Below are positions 55,747-64,000 of a DNA stretch of 64,000 bases, piece by piece. The stretch lies in contig OY757015.1 in NCBI GenBank assembly GCA_963580285.1, positions 147,310,082 to 147,374,081 on the forward strand, in the 5' to 3' direction. Every line of letters begins with the position of its first letter. Position 1 is the stretch's first letter. Position numbers and translations under genes: made by a program. The stretch comes from Lucinisca nassula. Taxonomy: Eukaryota; Mollusca; Bivalvia; Lucinida; Lucinidae. The notes below the pieces were generated by a model. The model was not told where the DNA came from. It ran no database searches and saw only the letters and a program-made list of their open reading frames with translations.

Positions 55747-58700
55747 AACTAGAGCCAGTGTTTATGAAACACAATGCCCCCAACTGCTTGACCCTAACAC
55801 TGCTTGTCCCTAACAGTAATTGAGATATCTTGTTTTTATGTGGCTGTAATGCTGAAATTACACAAGAAAAGCTGTAGTTAATCATCTACTCATCATCCCT
55901 GACCAGTCTGTGAAGTTTCGGGGAAAAACCTAAAATAGTTTTTTAGATATCTTGCTTACAAACTTAAAACGCGAAAAATTTCAAAGGGCCATAACTCAAG
56001 AAAAAAATTTCGGATTTTTTTCAAAAGTTAATCAGTTCATCTACTCATCATCCCCAACCAGCCTGTAAAGTTTCAGGGCAATAGCTCAAACAATTTTTGA
56101 GATATCTTGCTTACAAGCTGAAAACACGAAAAAAATCAAAGGGCCATAACTCAAGAAAAAAAAATTGGATTTTTTTCAAAAGTTAATCAGTTCATCTACT
56201 CATCATACCCAACCAGTCTGTGAAGTTTTGGGGAAAAACCTCATATAGTTTTTGAGATATCTTGCTTACAAACTTAAAACGCGAAAAATTTCAAAGGGCC
56301 ATAACTCAAGAAAAAAATATAGGATTTTTTTTCAACAGTTAATCAGTTCATCTACACATCATCCCAAACCAGCTTGTAAAGTTGCAGGGCAATCGCTAAA
56401 ACAATTATTGAGATATCTTGCTTACAAGCTGAAAACACGAAAAAAATCTAAGGGCCATAACTGAAGAAAAAAAATCGGATTTTTTTCAAAAGTTGATCAG
56501 TTCATCTACTCATCATCCCCGACAAGTCTGTGAAGTTTCGGGGAAAAACCTCAAATAGTTTTTTAGATATCTTGCTTACAAACTTAAAACGCGAAAAATT
56601 TCAAAGGGCCATAACGCAAGAAAAAAATTTCGGATTTTTTTCAAAAGTTAATCAGTTCATCTACTCATCATCCCCAACCAGCATGTAAAGTTTCAGGGCA
56701 ATAGCTCAAACAGTTTTTGAGATATCTTGCTTACAAGATTTCATAGTATTTTTTGCAAAGGGGCATAACTCAAAAAAGGGGCATAATCCTGACGAGAAAA
56801 AAAACACGGGTCAATTATTTTTTCATGAGGAATCCATATATGAAATTTCAAAAACCTAGCACCCATGGTTCTAAAGTTATGCTATGCAGTAAAAAGTGGG
56901 ACGGACGTAAGGACGGAAGGACGGAAGGACGGACGGACGAACAGGGCAAAACCAATATGCCAAAACGCGAAAAATTTCAAAGGGCCATAACTCAAGAAAA
57001 AAATTTCGGATTTTTTTCAAAAGTTAATCAGTTCATCTACTTATCATCCCCAACCAGCCTGTAAAGTTTCAGGGCAATAGCTCAAACAATTTTTGAGATA
57101 TCTTGCTTACAAGCTGAAAACACGAAAAAAATCAAAGGGCCATAACTCAAGAAAAAAAAATTGGATTTTTTTCAAAAGTTAATCAGTTCATCTACTCATC
57201 ATACCCAACCAGTCTGTGAAGTTTTGGGGAAAAACCTCATATAGTTTTTGAGATATCTTGCTTACAAACTTAAAACGCGAAAAATTTCAAAGGGCCATAA
57301 CTCAAGAAAAAAATATAGGATTTTTTTTCAACAGTTAATCAGTTCATCTACACATCATCCCAAACCAGCTTGTAAAGTTGCAGGGCAATCGCTCAAACAA
57401 TTATTGAGATATCTTGCTTACAAGCTGAAAACACGAAAAAAATCTAAGGGCCATAACTCAAGAAAAAAAAAATCGGATTTTTTTCAAAAGTTGATCAGTT
57501 CATCTACTCATCATCCCCGACAAGTCTGTGAAGTTTCGGGGAAAAACCTCAAATAGTTTTTTTAGATATCTTGCTTACAAACTTAAAACGCGAAAAATTT
57601 CAAAGGGCCATAACTCAAGAAAAAAATTTCGGATTTTTTTCAAAAGTTAATCAGTTCATCTACTCATCATCCCCAACCAGCATGTAAAGTTTCAGGGCAA
57701 TAGCTCAAACAGTTTTTGAGATATCTTGCTTACAAGATTTCATAGTATTTTTTGCAAAGGGGCATAACTCAAAAAAGGGGCATAATCCTGACGAGAAAAA
57801 AAACACGGGTCAATTATTTTTTCATGAGGAATCCATATATGAAATTTCAAAAACCTAGCACCCATGGTTCTAAAGTTATGCTATGCAGTAAAAAGTGGGA
57901 CGGACGTAAGGACGGAAGGACGCCAAAACGCGAAAAATTTCAAAGGGCCATAACTCAAGAAAAAAATTTCGGATTTTTTTCAAAAGTTAATCAGTTCATC
58001 TACTCATCATCCCCAACCAGCCTGTAAAGTTTCAGGGCAATAGCTCAAACAATTTTTGAGATATCTTGCTTACAAGCTGAAAACACGAAAAAAATCAAAG
58101 GGCCATAACTCAAGAAAAAAAAATTGGATTTTTTTCAAAAGTTAATCAGTTCATCTACTCATCATACCCAACCAGTCTGTGAAGTTTTGGGGAAAAACCT
58201 CATATAGTTTTTGAGATATCTTGCTTACAAACTTAAAACGCGAAAAATTTCAAAGGGCCATAACTCAAGAAAAAAATATAGGATTTTTTTTCAACAGTTA
58301 ATCAGTTCATCTACACATCATCCCAAACCAGCTTGTAAAGTTGCAGGGCAATCGCTCAAACAATTATTGAGATATCTTGCTTACAAGCTGAAAACACGAA
58401 AAAAATCTAAGGGCCATAACTCAAGAAAAAAAAATCGGATTTTTTTCAAAAGTTGATCAGTTCATCTACTCATCATCCCCGACAAGTCTGTGAAGTTTCG
58501 GGGAAAAACCTCAAATAGTTTTTTTAGATATCTTGCTTACAAACTTAAAACGCGAAAAATTTCAAAGGGCCATAACTCAAGAAAAAAATTTCGGATTTTT
58601 TTCAAAAGTTAATCAGTTCATCTACTCATCATCCCCAACCAGCATGTAAAGTTTCAGGGCAATAGCTCAAACAGTTTTTGAGATATCTTGCTTACAAGAT

Positions 58701-58944
58701 TTCATAGTATTTTTTGCAAAGGGGCATAACTCAAAAAAGGGGCATAATCCTGACGAGAAAAAAAATACGGGTCAATTATTTTTTCATGAGGAATCCATAT
58801 ATGAAATTTCAAAAACCTAGCACCCATGGTTCTAAAGTTATGCTATGCAGTAAAAAGTGGGACGGACGTAAGGACGGAAGGACGGACGGACGAACAGGGC
58901 AAAACCAATATGCCCCCACAACTTCTTCGAAGTTGGGGGCATAA
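55747..58944 (-). mobile_element. HINE-type array element J with higher-order repeat
   Basis: On the minus strand: 5' end TTTATGCCCCCAACTTCG with hairpin, GTCC-type microsatellite, array, then AGTTGGGGGCATTG, hairpin GTGTTTCATAAACAC and TGGCTCTAGTT. The plus strand shows units of 153-157 bp (GAGATATCTTGCTTACAA, AAAGGGCCATAACTCAAG), six to a block. Three blocks start near 55966, 56961 and 57923. Confidence 0.75.
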
Positions 58945-58981
58945 AAAGCATCGTTAGCTTCACGGGTGTCAAAAGGTGTGC

Positions 58982-60480
58982 GGTAAAAATGCCAGAGGTA
59001 AAAATGCCATATACAAAAATGCCAGAGGTAAAAATGCCATAGGTAAAAATGCCAGAGGCTACCTGGTAAAAATGCCATAGGTAAAAATGCCATATACAAA
59101 AATACCAGAGGTAAAAATATTTTGATTCTTATTCCATCTGATCAGGATCTACACTGTTACTTTTGTGAAAGTTTTTATATGGAAACTGGATAATTTTCAG
59201 ACTGACAAAGTTTTATTTAACAACAACAACAAAAAAAAAAAAAACACCTATGAATGCATAGAATATTGGAGCAAAAGAGTTTGATACAGAGCTGTAAATT
59301 AATGCAATTAATTTACATTTTTTGATGTGGTTTTGATTTTAATGTGATAATTATAATTATACCATTAAAATGGGATTAACTGATGTTATTTAGATATTGT
59401 TTTTTAGATGAAAGAAAGTGTGATAAAATGGAAATCTGCAACCAAGAAAAAAAACACAGAAAGTGTGTGAATCTACAGTCAAGACTTCGACGTTTGTGTG
59501 TTGAATACAACACTGGTGAACGCAACATAGAAAACTTTCTGAATGCAGTTGGGCATACCATTCGTTTTGAAAAGTGATCGTGTTGATAAAAATGTAAATT
59601 TACTTTCCTGATTTGTGCACAGAAACATAGATTGTGGGTATTCATTAAAGCAGCCTCTATGAGGCAGTTCTAACAAGTTTCCACAATCTATATTCTGTGA
59701 TTATGGGAACTCATTAAAACAGCATCACTGAGGCGGTTGTAACAAGTTTCCACAATCTATGTTCTGTGATTATGGGTTTTCATTAAAACAGTCTTACGCA
59801 ATCTATGTTTTGTGCAGAAATATAAATTGTGGGTATTCATTAGAGCAGCCTCTATAAGGCAGTTGTAACAAGTTTCAACAATCTATATTCTGTGATTATG
59901 GGAACTCATTTAAACAGCCTCACTGAGGAATAAGGAAATGGGTGAAATGGAAATGGGTATTTTTCTTATTAATGCTCTAAGCATAGGTTACCTATGCCCA
60001 GTAGAACAGCATCAATGAGACGGTCCTAACATGTGCCCGTAACCTGTCTTTAAGCAAAAGTAAGAAAAAATATGTTCCCATGTATACCACAGATAGCCCT
60101 TTCGAAAGTAGAACATGCAAAAAGCCCAAAAGGTGCAGAAGGAACTGCAAACAGTGTACACTATGATCTGAGTGAATAAGGAAATGGGTGATATTTTTTT
60201 CTTATAAATGCTCATAAAACACAGACTTGTTAACGTGATGAACTTGCAAAGGGTTAACGTGATAACTTGCAAAGGGCCCAAAAGTTGCAGACGGGATGAC
60301 AAATAGTGTAGATCCTGATCAGATAGAATAAGAACCAAAATATTTTTACCTCTGGCATTTTTACCTCTGGCATTTTTACCTATGACATTTTTACCATGTA
60401 GCATCTGGCATTTTTACCTATGGTGTTTTTACCTCTGGCATTTCTGTATATGGCATTTTTACCTCTGGCATTTTTACCTA
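58982..60480. mobile_element. Element with long minisatellite inverted ends
   Basis: Left end 58982-59158: GGTAAAAATGCC plus ATA/AGA units, then AATATTTTGATTCTTATTC and ATCTGATCAGGATCTACACT. Right end 60301-60480 is the inverse in the same order. The interior (1.1 kb) holds several hairpin-II copies and no recognised ORF. Confidence 0.65.
59618..60060. repeat. Cluster of hairpin-II units
   Basis: TAGATTGTGGGTATTCATTA, GCAGCCTC.ATGAGGC and AACAAGTTTCCACAATCTAT, repeated about four to five times with decay (59620, 59700, 59820, 59970). Confidence 0.65.
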
Positions 60481-61890
60481 CAATCGTGTCAAAATGTTGT
60501 GTCAAGTAAGTACAGTATCTTGCACAGTGGTATTTTTGCTGACAATAAAAAGAAGCTTCTCTTTTTTTTCTCAGAAAAAAAAGTATATTGTCACATTTTC
60601 ACGATATATTAGCAGTACTAACGGTCGCTAATTTTGAACCACGATCACTTAGCATATGTTTCCTTCCTCTTATCACAGGGGCCACTCTTAAGGTAAGAAT
60701 TTGCTTCCTTTGCGGAGCAAACTCTTGCTTTTAAAGGCATTTATTCTTGATTATTGAGGACTATCATTTCATTACATAATATTATGTAGCCCTCAGTGCT
60801 CACTGGAGAGAAGTCCTCTGTCTTCAACAGGTAAGGGGCCGCCTTGGGGAAAATCAATAAATTACTTTCTGTTGACTGGTGTACATTATTGATTTTCCCC
60901 TAAAGTGTCTCAGTCAGGGGATTGAACAAGAGCTACTAATCACCCTATTAAGGGCCGCTGTAACGTAAAAAAAGTGGACCGTGAAAAAATGAGACCTTTC
61001 CGCCACTGCGCATGCGCAACACATTTGCTCCGCCTACCTTAGATACGTTTTATCGGATTGCTATTTGCTTAATTGTCGTGTAGTCTGGCAGTTACCTCCC
61101 CTCATTCGCCCTGTTAGCGAGCTTTTAGGTGAGTTCTCCTTGTAACAGCGTTTGCAGATGGAAAGTTAAATATAGGTATAAATCTGATCGGGGCCTACAC
61201 TGTTTGCAAAAAGCTCAGCCATCTTCCAAATAAATGTTGAAGAAAACACAACCTGTCACCCCTAAATTTGGAATGGACTCCTGCTATATATAAGGAGGAA
61301 TATTCCATTTGTTACAAAAAGGGTTAAGGTTAAAGGAATGCTGTGAGTACTCATTTAGGCGAAATTGGTGATTATACGCATCATACCTTTTTAGACAAAA
61401 TGAACTATTCTTTATATATGGACAACCTAACGGGAGCTATGGGATTAATTCTCTATGGTCTAAGAACGAGTTCGAATTATCCGTGGTAAACCCGCTATCC
61501 CTCTTCGAGACATTTCAGAATCACTGTATATAGCCTAAAATCAGCCTGTTGCCAAGGTTTCTTCACAAATTGTTTGTACGAGCCACATATCTTTTACTGC
61601 GCTGTTATGTTCAATTCGTCTAAGGCCTTATACACTACGTATGAGTAAAACCAGGCGATATTTATTCTGGTTTTCGAGCAGACCGTTAATTAAAGGTGCG
61701 CGACAACTGGAGTACCTGAAAAATATATGACCTAAACTTTGCGTCACACATGCAAGGTGATTAAGAGTCAAAGCTTTTACCCACTAGACCATGAAGGCCC
61801 CAAAAAGGCAGTATACACTGTTTTATTATTGACAAAACGCAATGAGAATGCAGGATAACCAAATACCTGCTAGCAATTTTGCTAGCAATT
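60481..61890. other. Low-repeat stretch, no gene seen
   Basis: Contains a degraded hairpin-III copy (60680-60735), an inverted repeat GGGGAAAATCAATAA/TTATTGATTTTCCCC (60846-60900) and a palindromic-core half at 61185. No exon supported. Confidence 0.5.
61007..61018. promoter_or_regulatory. NRF1-like palindrome
   Basis: TGCGCATGCGCA is the consensus site for NRF1-type factors, common in animal CpG-rich promoters. There is no gene evidence next to it, so function is unproven. Confidence 0.2.
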
Positions 61891-62339
61891 TTGTTCGTTC
61901 GTTTGTTTAATTGTTTGTTTGATGTTTAACGTCCCCACCAACACTATATAGGTCATATTTGGGACGTTGCTACTTTTACCCGACATAGAGATATAATGTA
62001 ATCTCAAGCTCTGCCGCCCAGTGAGACCAATAGGGTTAATGTGCATGGATGGTTTGACTCGCACCACTTTGCCTGTGCAAGCTCAGACCCTCTAAGCGGC
62101 TATTCGAAATTCGCAAAATTGAAGTATGTTTCCTGTGGCTGTCGTTTGCCGGATCATTAAAGGGCCACTGATGAGGCTTTATTAGCCGAAACTACGTAGT
62201 ATGACCCATCTTCTTTCTTATGAATGTTTTCATTGCTCTTAAAGGAACACAATTTTGATTTTTATTTACCAGTGGTTTCAGCCTTGCATGGAAACATCAT
62301 GCAGCCCAATCTATTCTGCCAACCCTGATGGGCGGAGTC
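61891..62339 (-). mobile_element. S3 SINE interrupted by about 160 bp
   Basis: GTTTGTTTAATTGTTTG tail; body to CTCTAAGCGGCTATTCG. Unrelated sequence follows, and the head resumes ACCAGTGGTTTCAGCC at about 62268, ending CTGATGGGCGGAG. Confidence 0.65.
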
Positions 62340-62527
62340 CGAGTTTTTGTTCGGTAGTTTGTGTGAAGTTTAACGGCCTTGTCAACACCATTGAGACAAC
62401 ACCGAGCAAGCCATCTGACCTTGGGCAGACATGCACATCAGTGGTTGACCAGTACAGTGCACATTCAAGCGACAGCAACAGAGGGAAAAGCCACAGAAAA
62501 ATCAAAGCAAGACAACACAAAACAAAA

Positions 62528-62690
62528 AACAAGAGGCCCATGAGGTCCTGGTCGCTCCCCTGTGCAAATTTGGTAGTACTCAGTCACCTGATGCTATAAA
62601 CCAAGTTTCAAGACAATCAGTCAAGTGATTCCGGAGATGAAGATTTTTTAAGGTTTTCACCATAACCGGGCATGGCGGTCTGGTACCTTT
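62528..62690 (-). mobile_element. HINE 3'-end fragment of G type
   Basis: AACAAGAGGCCCATGAGG is the reverse of a 3' end. The following CAAGTTTCAAGACAATC and GAGATGAAGATTTTTTAAGG match element G units. Confidence 0.55.
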
Positions 62691-63854
62691 TCAACCCTTT
62701 TCACGCACACCTTCACTTTTTCATTCCTTTTCTTTGTAGAAGCCTCCATGGCGCAGTGATTACGCTACTCGCCTTGTAAACCAGGGATCGCAGGATCGAT
62801 CCCGGGCTTCTCCAGCCTTTCGGATGAGTCTTTAAACCGAGGTCCCGTCTCCATATGACCTTAGCTGTTGGTGGAACGTAAAACTAAAACTCACTCACTC
62901 ATTTTCTTTGTATTTCTTTGTGTCCACTTTTTTCACGGATGTCCACTTTTTTCACGGATTTTTGCCTTATCTATTTTTCTTTCACGTCAGTGTACATTTT
63001 TCTTCGTGATTATCCTTATCACGCATATATTTTTTTTTTCTCGGGTTGGTACCTTTTCAACCCTTTACACGCACATCTTCTTTTTCATTCCTTTATTTTG
63101 CATTTCCCTATGTCCACTTTTTTCACGGATGTCCACTTTTTTCACGGATTGTTGCCTTATCCATTTATCTTTCACGTCATTGTACATTTTTCTTCGTGAT
63201 TATCCTTATCACGCACATTTTCTTCTTTCACGGAAAGGTACCTCTTCAACCCTTTTCACGCACATCTTCTTTTTTCATTCTTTTTCTTTGTATTTCTTTA
63301 TGTCCACTTTTTTCACGGATGTCCACTTTTTTCACGGATTAGTGCCTTATCTATTTTTCATTCACGTCATTGTACTTTTTTTCTTCGTGATTATCCTTAT
63401 CACGCACATCTTCTGCTTTCACGGACTGGTACTTTTTCAACCCTTTTCACGCACATCCATCTTTTTTTCAATCCTTTATTCTGCATTTCTCTATGTCCAC
63501 TTTTTTCACGGATTGTTATCTTATCTGTTTTTCTTTCACGTCAGTGTACGTTTTTTATCGTGATTATTCTTTTCATGCACATCTTCTGCTTTCACGTACA
63601 TGTACCTTTTCAACCCTTTTCACGCACCTTTTCTTTTTTCATTCCTTTCCTTTGTATTTCTTTGTTTTTTTATGTCGAACTTTTTTCACGGATGTCCACT
63701 TTTTTCACGGATTATTGCCTTATCTGTTTTTCTTTCACGTCAGTGTACATTTTTCTTCGTGATTATCCTTTTCAAGCATATCTTCTGCTTTCACGGACTG
63801 GTACCTTTTCAACCCTTTTTCACGCATCTTCTTTCTTCATTCCATTTCTTTGCA
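62684..63854 (+). repeat. Satellite of roughly 190-bp units with embedded SINE
   Basis: Units carry GTCCACTTTTTTCACGGA (often doubled), CGTGATTATCCTTATCACGC, GGTACCTTTTCAACCC and CATTCCTTT.TTTG. About six units. A 231-codon frame over the array (62868-63563) is periodic and is not counted as a gene. Confidence 0.75.
62739..62901 (+). mobile_element. tRNA-derived SINE (S1) with 11-bp target duplication
   Basis: Head GCCTCCATGGCGCAGTG with B-box GATCGATCCCGGGC, tail GGTGGAACGTAAAAC and ACTCACTCACTCA. TTTTCTTTGTA flanks both sides (62728-62738, 62902-62912). Confidence 0.85.
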
Positions 63855-64000
63855 GAAGGCTCCGTGGCGCAGTGGTTACGCTACTCGCATTGTAAACCAG
63901 GGATCGCAGGATCGATCCCGGGCTTCTCCAGCCTTTCGGATGAGTCTTTAAACCGAGGTTCCGTCTCCATATGACCTTAGCTGTTGGTGGAACGTAAAAC
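63855..64000 (+). mobile_element. tRNA-derived SINE (S1), cut by window end
   Basis: Differs from the copy at 62739 by only a few bases and is preceded by the same satellite phrase (CATTCC.TTTCTTTGCAGAAG). Confidence 0.85.

Noticed and set aside
62739..62815. tRNA gene
   Set aside because: A and B boxes are present, but stems do not close as a mature tRNA and the sequence continues into a SINE body with target duplications.
62868..63563. 231-codon open frame rich in Phe and His
   Set aside because: It follows the satellite period (FFHG, FFTD words repeat with each unit), neighbouring frames are equally open, and it contains no domain.

Overview
This window looks like non-coding, repeat-dense chromosomal DNA from a bivalve mollusc, probably a heterodont clam or mussel; the species cannot be fixed from sequence alone. 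The evidence is the repeat vocabulary. There are many tandem-array elements that open with TTTAGCTCACC(T/A)GAGCC hairpins and close with a small hairpin plus CTCTTGTT. There are tRNA-derived and AAAC-tailed SINEs, non-LTR reverse transcriptase remains, a mariner copy, and AT-rich spacers with long poly-G/C, CT and GGAC runs. No intact host gene, rRNA, canonical tRNA gene or operon-like arrangement was found.

Layout. 1-9.6 kb: short mobile elements (TA-flanked MITEs, TTAA-flanked piggyBac-type MITEs, three SINE families, several perfect hairpins) and one array element (2.9-4.6 kb). 9.6-14.9 kb: an array element (B) split by two others (C1, C2). 15-17.4 kb: SINEs and MITEs. 17.4-22.8 kb: two copies of a 146-bp-unit array element (D1, D2). 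22.8-28.4 kb: mixed MITEs, palindromes and SINEs. 28.4-32.1 kb: a giant inverted duplication with two 1,649-bp arms around a 353-bp spacer. 32.3-35.5 kb: a small array element, a possible host exon, a degraded reverse transcriptase C-terminus and a SINE with a perfect 14-bp target duplication. 36.3-49.2 kb: a stack of nested array elements (H, F1 holding reverse-strand G, then F2). F2 is split by a 4,472-bp insertion with perfect 16-bp terminal inverted repeats, which itself carries a 529-codon reverse transcriptase ORF. 50.9-55.0 kb: a third D element split by element E, which holds a 1.3-kb mariner with two frameshifts. 55.7-58.9 kb: a reverse-strand array element with a three-copy higher-order repeat. 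59.0-60.5 kb: an element with long minisatellite inverted ends. 62.5-64.0 kb: a roughly 190-bp satellite with a SINE at the same place in two copies.

How it fits together. The array elements share one plan: a 5' hairpin, often a GTCC-type microsatellite, a tandem core of 145-166-bp units (or near-multiples), a subterminal inverted repeat, then a 3' hairpin plus CTCTWGTT or a variant. This matches non-autonomous Helentron-type elements (HINE; the bivalve 'pearl'/CvA class). The family assignment is an inference, but the shared plan is visible directly. Insertion order can be read in several places because split repeats rejoin across the insertion. The most unusual items are the giant palindrome, the 16-bp-TIR element, one palindromic core shared by unrelated element types, and repeated use of the same TTAA site in one MITE family.
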